Shown: piece by piece, positions 45,590 through 55,866 of the stretch
Layout: the number at the start of each line of letters is the position of its first letter
Position numbering within the stretch: the stretch's first letter is position 1
Assembly (NCBI GenBank): GCA_037178975.1
Contig: JASJZH010000001.1
Coordinates: 2,480,001-2,544,000 of the forward strand
Direction of reading: 5' to 3'
From: Oscheius tipulae
Taxonomy: Eukaryota; Nematoda; Chromadorea; Rhabditida; Rhabditidae
Length of the DNA stretch: 64,000 nucleotides
Notes under the pieces: generated by a model
What the model saw: only the letters and a program-made list of their open reading frames with translations
Database searches by the model: none
What the model was told of the DNA's origin: nothing
Translations under genes and position numbers: made by a program

Positions 45590-46375
45590 GCAAGAAGAAG
45601 CATCTCGGTTAACAGTATCCACGTGTACTTTTCTCCACATTTTACCGTAAATAATGAATATTGTCTGTACTGCTTCTGCTAATGTAATTCATAAAGGTTT
45701 CGGCGTCTTTTCCCAATCCTTCTCGTTTCAGTTGTGTTTTGTACAAACTCGCCTGTCATACTCTGGTCAATGAGCAGCTCGTGCAAATGAAAATGTTAAT
45801 GTACGCAACAGCCAAGCGACGCAGCAGTTGAAAATTAGCCTTTTTCCGATTCATTGTGGCCTGTATATCTGTTAATTTTCCCGCTGGATGCGGTGAATAT
45901 TGTAGAAGAGCCTGAGAATCTCATAAGACAAGTTCTTATCATGGAAATGTCTCCCGTATCTTGATTATTGCGTAAAATTGTTTCGAATAGCCGCAGTTCC
46001 TTTGAATCAAGTAGAAAATGATCAACGTTTCGGGGCTTCCTATTCTTTCTTTTCAAAACATTGGCAGTTTCTTAATAGATGCCTAAAAAACAAGTTGAGA
46101 TCGGTTGTAAGCTGTTTCCAGACCCAAAGCTTTCTAAATAGGGCTTCAAATCGATATTTTTGATTTTGATTAATGCGTTCTGCAAATTTCCTAATTTGGA
46201 TACCGTCTTTAACAGCGTTTTGCCCCTGGTTTTGACCAAAAACGGCTCACATTCTCATTTTTTTTCTAGTCCTGGCAGTTGCTACCCGCTACTGAATGGG
46301 CATTCTATGTTCTGAGTCGAAATCGTACTTTCTACCTGCCTCGTAATGCTAAATGAATGTGAAACTTTTAGAATC
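45590..46375. other. Spacer between PSMB2 and SRRM1
   Basis: Both genes are on the plus strand, about 790 bases apart. No gene or clear repeat is seen apart from a possible half palindrome (TTCTGCAAATTTCC) at about 46171. Confidence 0.5.
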
Positions 46376-48439
46376 ATGGGAGATGCAGGATTTTTCCGCG
46401 GAACCAACACGGACCAGGACAATCGCTTCAGCAACAAGGAGAAGAAGCTGATGAAACAGCTCAAGTTCGAGGATGCTCTCGCGACGAAGATCGACTGGAA
46501 CAAGGTCAATTTGGATATTCTGAAACCGTGGATCACGTCCAAAGTCAACGAGATTCTCGGGATAGAGGACGACGTCGTCATCGAGTTCATTCTCTCGCAG
46601 CTCGAGGCCAAGAATATCGATCCCAAGCTTATGCAGGTGTCTTTGGTTGACTTCCCATGAGAAAGACGGTTTCAGATCAACATAACAGGTTTTTTGAACG
46701 CTCGCTGCGCTCGAATCTTCATGGGCGAGCTCTGGGAGCTGCTGATCGAGGCGAACGAGTCCGACGACGGGATTCCGAAGAGTCTCGTGGACAAGAAGAT
46801 GGCCGAGATGAAGAAGGAGGGACATGTCGTGGAGAGGAAGCAGGAGGCTCAGAGCGACTGGAACAAGAGGTAACCTTGCATTTTCTCTCTAAAAACGACC
46901 CGATTTGCATGAATGACTCTTGGAACACGATACCCAATCAAATCCGCTCTTTTTCAGAGTTTCATTCTCTGTTTCACAGGTACGACCAGCTGTCTCTCGG
47001 ACGCTACGCGGGCCCGAAGAAGGAGAAGGGCATTCGCGATGACCGCGTTGTGACGTCGCCGCCCAGACGTCGTCGTTCTCGCAGCAGGAGTCCACGACCG
47101 CCGCGCCACAATGGAAGGGACCGTTCACCGGACAGAAGGGTACGTTTTCATGCCCATTTAGTCTGTCAAATTGACAGAGAGACCTGAATGATCGAATCTG
47201 ATTCCAGCCCTGTTCCAGAGAGATCGTCGCGACGACGACCGCGATCGTGACCGCGAGGTCGAGAGCAAGAGACGGGAGGAGGAGAGGCTGAAACGTCACG
47301 CGGAGCAGCGTCGTCGGGACGATGATCGTGGCCGCGATCGAGGCCGGGATGATGACCGTGGGAAGAGGGACGAGCGTCCGAGGAGACGAGAGGAAAAGCC
47401 AAGAAGGGGCAGGGACTCGCCCGTTCGTCGTAGATTCACCGAGGGAGAGGATAAGAGGTAACTTTTTTTTCTGATCGAGCTTGTCCCAGAAGTCAAACTC
47501 TTGCTTTAAAAACAGTTGTCTGTCCCGGAATTTACTTGAGTTACGGTAGTCGATACGAGCTACTCTTAATTACAATTTTGTAACTTCTGCAACTAGCACT
47601 TTCTTGAAAATTCGAAACTAACAAACTATTCAAAAATTATTGTACTCTGGGAATACGTTTAGTCCTTGTTCTTATAGCCCTTAGATAGAAACGAGATCTC
47701 CATAAAGTCAAACATAATGGCGAACGCGCTTAGAAAGTGGCTGATTTGCTCACCCGTAGCATCTCGGCTGCCGGACAAACCCCTACTGTAGTCCCAGTTG
47801 ATGCAGTTAACCAGTAGCCGATGTTATGCGCATTAGTTGAGAGCAATGCTTGGAAATTCCAAGAAATCAGGGCCTTATCTATTTCTGTACAATCTGACTG
47901 ACTAAATGAATAGCTGAAAAATTCCTTACCAAGACCCTCTCGGTACCCAAAGTAGATTCTTCCCGTACTATCAATGTTGATATGCTCGACCCTGTGCCAC
48001 CGTTATGTCGATTAGTTTGGTAAAAGTCTTGAAAGTTCTGCAGAACTAGAGTTTCTGATTAGACTTTCTAATTCACCATATACATGAGAAGTATGGTCAA
48101 CTGTAAAGATTATTGTTAGCCAAATTCATTTCAGCCTCTACTGAAACTAGGAAGAAAATGGTATAAAATTCTTTGAAAATTTGGTAATAGATGGCTGGCC
48201 GAACACCTCCGAAATCCTTCTAATCTGACATATGGAAAGTTTCCAGACGCCGCTCGGTCTCCGACTCTGACGAGGAGGAGAGCAAGAAGACGAAAAAGAA
48301 AAGCCGTCACGAGAGCGACTCGGATGGGGATCGTCAAGAGAAGAAGCGCGAGAAGAAGCACAAGAAGGAGAAGAAACACAAAAAGAGGAGGACCCCGACT
48401 CCGAGCTCAAGCTCCAGCAGCAGTTCCGACTCCGAGTAA
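46376..48439 (+). CDS. SRRM1: Serine/arginine repetitive matrix protein 1 (SRm160)
   Basis: Splicing coactivator that bridges exon-junction complexes and snRNPs in nuclear speckles. The N-terminal PWI domain is nearly full identity to the family: DAGFFRGTNTDQDNRFSNKE, LKPWITSKVNEILGIEDDVV, FILSQLEAKN, then FLNARCARIFMGELWELLIE across the first intron. It is followed by Arg/Asp- and RS-rich regions (SPPRRRRSRSRSPRPP), an ERRR/DRGRD-rich stretch and a lysine- and serine-rich C-terminus (KKHKKEKKHKKRRTPTPSSS). The RS region is much shorter than in vertebrates. A 790-base intron (about 47459-48245) precedes the last exon. The start follows ACTTTTAG by four bases. Confidence 0.93.
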
Positions 48440-48626
48440 TACTTTCCTTCTCGATCTCTCCATTCCTGTAAAATTCCTCTATCCTTTCATACTCTGATTG
48501 TTACAAGCTAGTAATGAACCATATTTGATCTTTTTTGCTAAGAAACGTCGCGTTTTGGCGCCGAAAATACTGTTAAATGGCATGTAAAATAGTCTAAAAC
48601 GGAGTAGCTGTGGTTTATCGCGGCGC

Positions 48627-50152
48627 ATGGGTGATGTGCAGAGTGATGTGGTGAGCAGCGGCAGTTCAGCAGCCCAATCTGTGCTTCTCTCGGCCGCAAA
48701 AGCAGCAGAACGCGTCGATTCCACAACAATTTTCCCGAATTTTATTAAAGGAGGTCAGTCACGTGTCTACTTGTTTTTAATCGATCTACGATCTGCCCTT
48801 TTACGAGAGACTAACTTCCTTGAAATATAGTGTTTGGGGCGACAAAACCACATGATCAATATCAAACCATTTTTAACACACTTTCCTCGCGCCTTATCAA
48901 CCAACCAACACTTCAGGGTGGTCTCTATTTGGCCCAACACAGTCTAACTGGGCTGTCGCGCCATTTTTATGTTTCGCTAGCGGTTGTTTTGTGGGCTAGG
49001 GTCTGTTTTCTAGTGATACTCGTGTGGGATAATCTTCACTTGAGCTGAGGAAAATAGATTGGGAGACTTATGGGTTTTTCGGTAGAAACCTAGCTAAGAT
49101 TTAACCATAACAAAAATTGGTTGAGATCCTGTATCGGAAAATTTTTGCGGCTCTAAAGACGATTGATTGATTTTTTTTCACTAAATTATGTGGTATGAAC
49201 AGAATGTTAGCGAAGTTTCACCAGTTTTTTTTGAAGCGATTAAACCTGTTGTGCACCTCTAGCAGCTGATTTACAAAAAAAACAACTTAGCATTACAAGT
49301 ATGTTCAAATCGACTGTAAACTCTTATTACATGTATGAACGCCCATGATTCATTCGTTCACATGTTCTTTTCAATCAAGAAAGCGGTGTGAATTCGTTCT
49401 GGAAAAAATGAGTCGTTCAAAAATATACTCCCGCTTAAATTAACCACTGAGAACCGCTAACAATCAGATTTCGCGGTCCTACAAAATTGTAGTCTTTGCG
49501 AAATACGCTCGTTGTTGTTCTGTTTTGGCATGATTTCCTGCTTACAAATCACTCTTCGTAACTGCACTAAATTATAACCAATTTAGAAGGCTGGTTAGCA
49601 TTAAAATTCGCTATTTTTTAATCTGAAATATCGTAGAAAAAATTGAGAACCTATAGCTTCGGCTATCGCAATATTTTCCCAGTGTTTGTGACCGTCCAAT
49701 CTTCTCCCCCTCAACCATTTTTCAATGTAAAAACTTTCAGTTCTGGGTACCACGTCGTTCGCGTCGCTGGCCTTCGGAATCCGCAGTGCCTGGAAGCATT
49801 CTCGACAACCCGAGGCGGCTGATCTAGCCCGTGCCCAGCTGGTCTCCGGTGTTGGATTCGCCACACGCGCCTTCACCGTCGCCACCATCATCACAGGTTC
49901 CATTTTTCTATTTTTCAAAATAAAAAAAAAACCTCAATTTCAGTCTCCGGCTTCTCGCTCGCCGTTGTCGGAATTTCGTGGTTGCTGAACGTGAACACTC
50001 CGCGCCAATTTGGCACGGCGATGAAATCGGCCTTCGGCGACGCATTGAGACTTCCGCAAAGCAAAAACTCTCAAAGTTTCGAAGATCTGATCCGTAGTAT
50101 CGAGGTGGAGAAGAAGCCCATCGAGACAGCCGAGCAACAATCGCAGCAATAG
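48627..50152 (+). CDS. TMEM242: Transmembrane protein 242
   Basis: Inner mitochondrial membrane protein reported to assist assembly of the ATP synthase c-ring and complex I. Three exons, 48627-48753, 49741-49896 and 49944-50152, give 163 residues. Two membrane segments are seen: GTTSFASLAFGIRSAW near residue 45 and the segment spanning the second intron (VSGFSLAVVGISWLLNV). The family words GVGFATRAFTVATI and FGTAMKSAFGDALRLPQSKN match the vertebrate protein in order. The first intron is 987 bases, unusually long here, and its purpose is not evident. It starts 188 bases after SRRM1 on the same strand and is followed by PIG-L, again on the same strand. Confidence 0.85.
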
Positions 50153-50202
50153 TATAGGTTCGCCTTTTTCAATTTTTATAAGAGAAGCTTTTTTCAAATA
50201 GC

Positions 50203-50270
50203 GCAGTCAGTTTGAGCGCCGATTGCGAGACGAAAGGTCGTGGGTTCTACGCCCGAGAAAGATAAATTAC
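50203..50270 (+). repeat. tRNA-like element
   Basis: TAGCGCAGTCAGTTTGAGCG gives an A box and GTCGTGGGTTCTACGCCCG a B box about 35 bases later. The spacing is that of a tRNA, but the acceptor stem is not evident, so a tRNA-derived SINE or a pseudo-tRNA is more likely than a working gene. Confidence 0.5.
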
Positions 50271-50782
50271 ATTTTTCTCAAATGTCTGGAGCATTCCAGG
50301 ACAGATATGTATGATCTAGCTAATGAGCATAGTTTATCAGTGAATTTTGTGTAGTTGGGCCCAAGGTTCCGAGCCAATTACGTTCAAGGCGGGTCTGACT
50401 AGAATCTTATCCTAAGTACTGGCTTTTTTCATTAATTTCAGTCTTTTTCTGTGCGCTTAGCATATTAGCACTATTTTACGGAGTAACCCTTTGTACGTGA
50501 GATTAATTCAAATCAGCGATGTAAAATAGTTTTGCAACACTTTTGATCTGCAAGTTGGCACCAGAGATCGGGAAGTTGCTTGAAAAACGAGTCCAGAGCT
50601 CTAGGCTTTTTTTCTTCAATGACCGTAAAACACCGTGGTAAACGTAAAACTTTCTACATTCTGAAAACATTACATTTCTCGCCGAAACCGTAATCTATCC
50701 AATTATCGTAAGGCATCCTTTCGAAACCCCCGATTTTCAAACGCATTTTGGCGCGTTCCACTAATATACTCATTTTTCAGGA

Positions 50783-52447
50783 ATGGTGTCAATCTACGTG
50801 CTGCTTGTTATTCTCTTTCTCGTTTGTTTGCTGTTATTTTCCTTCCGCGGCAATCGCGTTCTTCCCCTAGCTCCCAAGTCCAAGGTGCTTCTGGTTTCGG
50901 CTCATCCGGATGACGAAACGATGTTTTTCTCGCCGGTCCTGCGAGGCCTGCGCCTCGGTGGACACCGCGTCTTTGTTATTTGTATCTCTACGGGCAACTT
51001 CTACGGACTGGTCCGTTTTATCTACTTGCTTAAACTTAAGATGCTGATTTAGGGTCGAGTACGAGGCGGTGAGATGTTTCGGGCGGTGTCGAAGCTGGGA
51101 CTGGCTTCGAGCGACGTGACCATTCTCGACTATGAGGAGTTTCAAGACGGATCAGCCTGGGACAGGCATCAACTTGCAGCTGTTCTTCTCAAACATATTG
51201 AGGTAACTTCTGTATTTTCTAATTTCCTCGTAAATCTGTCAACTTCACACCTTAGGAATCTTTCCCATGTCTTTTTCTTTCGAAATTAGCTAGTTTAAAA
51301 GTCTTTCACCCACAGGGATCGAACCCGGCTCGTGCAATTTCAATTCCGCCCTCTTGACGCCTGAGCCATACTTTAAAAAAGCCTTATTTTATGTCCGGGG
51401 ATAGAACACAAGTCCTCTAGGTCTCAATCCGCGTACTTACCGACCGAGGTATGTCACGCTGACAAACTCAAATTCTTCTCAGAATAGCTTGTTCAAAAAG
51501 GTTGTCGTCGACGGGAATCGAACCCGAGTCGTCTGGTTCAAGGGTGGCATCCTTTACCAATGCATCAATTGTGCACTAAAACTGAAAAACTGAGGTGTAA
51601 CTTTGTTTAATCACCGAAAACCCCTAAACATGATTTTTTATTCTTACCGTAGGGATTGAACTCCTGATCTCTCCAGTCTAATGTCGTCCAATCAGGTTCT
51701 CTCAGTCGACTGCGTCATCTCGTTCGACAGCCACGGAGTCTCCGGCCACAACAACCACATCAGCTGCTTCGAGGCACTCCAGGATCTGTATACGCGCAGT
51801 CTGATGCCTAAAGATGTTCAAGTTTTCGTCCTCGACTCCATATCTCTGGCCAGAAAGTATGCTTTATCTTTTTTTGCCTTAAATTATGATTAGAATATAT
51901 GGGGGTTTCAGTCTCGTTACAGGCTCCTAGGGTAAGGAAAACGGCATGCTAAAAAACTAAAAACTGATTGCTCACCTAGTTTCTGCATGTCATGCACATC
52001 GATCAAAATGCCATTTTTTTAATTATTTGAAAGGATGGTTGGATATTGGTGGTAATGTTTAAAACCGGGAGCTCGTGACGGGACCTAGAAAACGTATAAA
52101 ATGGCAGGAATAGATTACTTTCCATGAGTCCCGCCACGATGTCACTGACTTTTTCTCCCAGTATCTAACCGTATATCCACAATGATACCGTACCCCCAAA
52201 ATCGAAAGAAATTTCCAGATATATCGGTCTTTTCGACGCGCCAATATCCGTCCTCCGCTCCCCATATCGCTATTTCGCCTGGGGTCGAGATGTGGCCGCG
52301 GCGTGGCGAGCCATGCTCCAACATCGCAGTCAGCTCGTCTGGTTCCGCTTCCTCTTCATGATCTTCAGCCGCTACATCTACATCAACACTCTCCGTCGAA
52401 TTGCTCCCGTCGTCCGTGTCCCTAGACAAAAGTCCAAAACCTCATAG
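50783..52447 (+). CDS. PIGL: N-acetylglucosaminyl-phosphatidylinositol de-N-acetylase (PIG-L)
   Basis: Second enzyme of GPI-anchor synthesis: removes acetyl from GlcNAc-PI on the cytoplasmic face of the ER. Four exons, 50783-51010, 51053-51202, 51696-51856 and 52219-52447, give 255 residues (human 252). An N-terminal membrane anchor (YVLLVILFLVCLLLF) precedes the metal-binding motif SAHPDDETMFFSP; the second and third motifs are CISTGNFYGLG..GE and DSHGVSGHNNHI, so the zinc ligands are all present. The C-terminal hydrophobic segment FRFLFMIFSRYIYINTLRR is also typical. The second intron (51203-51695) is packed with tRNA-like repeats. The start follows TTTTTCAG by two bases. Confidence 0.93.
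51296..51582 (-). repeat. Three tandem tRNA-like elements in PIG-L intron
   Basis: All read on the minus strand. 51296-51375: A box TGGCTCAGGCG, B box GGGTTCGATCCC. 51395-51475: A box CTCGGTCGGTAAG, B box TGTTCTATCCC. 51500-51582: A box TTGATGCATTGGTAAAGG, B box GGGTTCGATTCCC. A fourth B-box-like fragment lies at about 51645-51670. The elements are diverse in sequence, so they are not a simple tandem repeat of one unit. Confidence 0.65.
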
Positions 52448-52624
52448 TCAAAGGTGCCTTCTGTTATTGTATTATTGCCCCCTAGGTTCATAGTTTTCCG
52501 TCTAGCCTGTCTCTCTTGTTGTTACACACTCCATTGTTCTCCCTTTTGCATTGAACAGATTCGTTAGATAGAATTTGTGTGCTGGACAAGTTGTCGTTGA
52601 CGTCTTCGCTGCGTTTTCAGACCC

Positions 52625-52715
52625 TAAAAACATCGATGGAGATCGAACTCTGGCCGCTGTTGCACAAAGTATACGCGCGCGACAGTGGTTTGCGTGCTAG
52701 GCTATGAATCTGAGT
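52625..52715 (-). repeat. tRNA-like element after PIG-L
   Basis: Minus strand: TAGCCTAGCACGCAAACCAC then GAGTTCGATCTCC about 45 bases on. Same class as the PIG-L intron elements. The remaining spacer to about 53300 shows no gene. Confidence 0.5.
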
Positions 52716-53305
52716 GACCCGGAATCTCCGCTCAGTTTTTTCGGGTAATGACGGACAGCGGCCGTTGCGCTTCATAACGCGAGATGTACAGTCTAACAGA
52801 AATCACGAACTGAGGCGTTCTCGTTCTTTATGAGACGCATTTTCAATAGCTTACATAATTTGATGTTCCTCGTTGATTTTAAATCGTTTGCGAATTCAGT
52901 CCAACGTGATACAACTGATTACGCTTCGTTAGATGCGTTTTGCCAAGAACGGAAGTAGTCAAATATTTGTCTGAGCAAATTAAGATATCTGTACACTGCC
53001 AAGAAAAGAGTTTACGATTTTCAGAACAGCTAGCTAAGAGCTGAGCGCACGCCGTTTAGACGAAGAGATTAGATCGTTCTGTGAAGGCTACTCGAGTAAA
53101 AGACTAAGTTGCTAATGTTCTTGAACTTTCCTCGTAGTAGAGACTTGAGAAGAAGGGAACCAGTTAGAATTCTGTACACAACACAATAACAACACTTCTG
53201 AACACTTGATGGACAAACAGTAACTGTATGTACGGTTTAATTTCGATGGTGAACTCTACTAGGACCCAGTCGAGATCCAGAACCTACATCCAGTAGGCGA
53301 AGGCT

Positions 53306-53554
53306 TTGAGACGTCCAGACCTCTTGTTAACGAACTCTCCCTTCTTCTTGCGACAGTTGCGAGCCCTTTCGAACTGGACGGCAAACTTGCTGATTAACGG
53401 CTTAAGAAGATTTCGAAATCCCGCCAAATACGAAAATGCGCGCGAAAACACGGTTGAACGAAAGGAGCCGCCTGCCGAACCATTACCACACTCTGTTTAT
53501 ATACTTGATTTACTCTCATTTGGCAAGTATTTTGCAGCGGTTGTGTTTTCGTAA
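53306..53554 (+). CDS. Hypothetical protein fragment related to 39284-39646
   Basis: Open frame of 82 residues. The part ENARENTVERKEPPAEPLPH resembles the middle of the minus-strand protein at 39284-39646, but the Thr-rich tail is absent. It is likely a decayed or shortened relative. No family is recognised. Confidence 0.3.
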   Translation: MRRPDLLLTNSPFFLRQLRALSNWTANLLINGLRRFRNPAKYENARENTVERKEPPAEPLPHSVYILDLLSFGKYFAAVVFS

Positions 53555-54250
53555 CTTTAACTTCTTTTTACTGGCAAAAATACAGTTTAGCAATTCTTCG
53601 GCAGACAGACAACACCCTTCATTCAAATTTTTTTTGCGCGCAATTTCGTTTTTTGCTTTTTTAACCTAATTTTTTCATGCTTTATCGAATTTTGTCGGTC
53701 ATTTCTAATTTTACGTATATTGTCTCTGTTTATTGTTCGTTTACCAGTTAAAACGGTGTGTTACGCTTCTAGTAAGATAAATGTAGCAGCTGCAGCTCGT
53801 TTCAATAGTCTTTTTCGTATTTACATACAATTCGAGAAGAGTAACGCCGGAAGGACTGGAAAGAAAATGCCAGTCCTTCCGGCGTCAGAAAAACCTGGGT
53901 TTCCTTTTTTGAAATGTTGTTTTACGGAAAAAAAAACATCAGAAATGAACGACAAAACTATGAAAAGCTTGGAAAATTGGCTCTGCGCGAAAAAAATTTA
54001 AATGAAGCATGTTGCCTGTCGAAGTATTAACTAGTTTTGTTCTCATTTTCTTGTCAATAATTTCAGTGTAACCAGAAAAAAACGTAGACTAACATTCTCA
54101 GTAATGTTTAATGGCTGGTCATTTTGTTCTCTGGGAATTCTAAACACCATGCCCTATCCAACAATTTTTATTTTTTGTCATGTGGTCGGAGCTTTACACA
54201 GCAGTTCCCAAAATCTTTTCCTTCAAATCGACGAGTTTCCAGGCTACAAA

Positions 54251-55071
54251 ATGAAGCAGTTCCCCGTCAACGACGGCTTCGACCACAACGACAAGAAGTA
54301 CCTATGCTGTTGTGGCCATTACCACATTCTCGTAATTTTGGTTTGTGGTTCCCGTCAATTTACATCTTCAGACTGGTGCCTCTCTTTTCGGAAAACTTAT
54401 GGCTTTCTCGCTCGCTTATAGGCTGCTCGTATCCTTCGCAGGAGAGATTCACAACTTCGGCTACGTAAGTCGTTTCATATTTATCAAACCAACATTGTAG
54501 TATGTTATCGATCTGGCCGGAATTCTCTGCGTTGTACTTCTGTTCATAGGAATTGACAAACTGAACCCGAGATTTGTTCTTCCTTTCGTCAGTTTTATGG
54601 CCCTTGGAGTCATCAGTTCAGTCATCATCTTCATCTTTTCGATAATTGGTGCCGTCTTCATGAATGAGCGTATCTACAATCTCTTCGTCAAATACGCCGA
54701 GGTTAATTCTCTTACTTTTATAGTTTTGGGAATTGGTAAAATTAATACTGTAGTCACTCTGTATTTCCAGGAATACTCCAAGGATGCTGCTCGCATAAGA
54801 TATGATGGAAAGGTTCAAGAAAGTAAGTATTACCCAATAGTTGAACATAGCAAATAATATTACAGTCTTGCGAGATATTTGCATCACGGCCGCCGTCATA
54901 GGCCCCTTGGCCATCCTTTTCAACTACTGGCTCTTCAACATTGTCAATCGCTGCTACAGATATCTCAAAGACTACGAGCTGCATCGTCTTCGCAACGGAT
55001 CGGTCGCCTTGGACGGCCAGCAGCATATTCCTCCCCCGATTTGTTCTTCGCCTCCTCCTGCCTATGCGTAA
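54251..55071 (+). CDS. LAPTM4-like four-helix membrane protein, copy 2
   Basis: Paralogue of 40349-41066. Exon 1 (MKQFPVNDGFDHNDKKYLCC) and the last coding half (from NRCYRYLKDYELHRLRNG to the PPAYA end) are almost identical to copy 1. The middle differs much more: GASLFGKLMAFSLAYRLL instead of GVFIVGIYVALSLVPRLI, and VIIFIFSIIGAVFMNERI instead of IFFYMISVYGVVTTKEGL. It has one more intron (about 54822-54866), and its exon 4 (EYSKDAARIRYDGKVQ) replaces KNLKHADLQD. The PPxY motif is kept. Same splice-like context TTTCCAG before the start. Both copies look intact. Confidence 0.75.
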
Positions 55072-55489
55072 CTTTCTCAATACTTGAAATCGTGTAATAA
55101 TTTGAATGTTTCAAAATGTTTTACGGATAAAAGCTTCCACAATTCTTAATCTTGACTTTACGATACCACGCCGTTCGCTGGCTTTCAATTTTAAACTTGG
55201 CGGCTGCGCCGTCACCTAGTAACACAAGTCTTGGATAAATTCACTGTGACAAAATCAACGTTCTAGAGCGATTCCAAAGTCGGCTTGTCATCGAGTAAAT
55301 TTCTTTACTAAAGCGCAGTGGTGTCCCTCCGTCTGTCTGTCTTTAACGGTGCCTCCGCAATTCCAAGTCAATACTAACCAGTCGGCGATTTTTATAGGTA
55401 TTCGAGTAGTCTATAGCCAAGAATTCTTTTTACAATTAAAGCAAACAAAACGAACATGCCAACTCAATAAAAGTTTCTTCTTCCATTAA

Positions 55490-55590
55490 CTTGACTTTTC
55501 ATGACAGAAAAGTCCACAAACATTGTCAAGTGTTATCCCAGATTATAGTGGACTTGTGTCGCAGACGGACGCCTCTTGCAAACTTTAATG
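55490..55590. repeat. Foldback-related element with GTGTTATCCCAG, copy after LAPTM4-like 2
   Basis: AAACATTGTCAAGTGTTATCCCAG then ATTATAGTGGACTTGTGTCGCAG, matching 42375-42470 directly and the A-B spacer elements in reverse. The rest of 55072-55866 holds the GTGTCCCTCCGTC motif near 55320 and no gene. Confidence 0.6.
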
Positions 55591-55866
55591 GCAGGATGTT
55601 TTTCTCGCGCTCAATTATGCTGTTTTTTTTTAAATACAAAAACGTGAATATCTTGGAAAGTTTACGTCGTGACTATTACTACGCTTTTACCAAAAGAAGT
55701 GACGCGTTTGAAGTCCAAAGTGCTGTGTCTTTATTGATCGAACTCTTCTCACAATTTGGAACTCTAACTTCGTTCGAGTTCAATTGGCGAGCAAAACTTT
55801 TCTGAAAGTTGCAAAAATTTTCAGGAAACGCTAGTTGTCCAGAGTCAGTTTTGCCAGAGTCGTCCA

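Noticed and set aside
47166-47496. Minus-strand Arg/Ser/Pro-rich open frames
   Set aside because: They are antisense to the SRRM1 RS region, whose codon bias opens the other strand.
51296-51582. Functional tRNA genes
   Set aside because: A and B boxes are present but acceptor stems do not pair and the elements are in an intron in antisense, so SINE-type remnants fit better.
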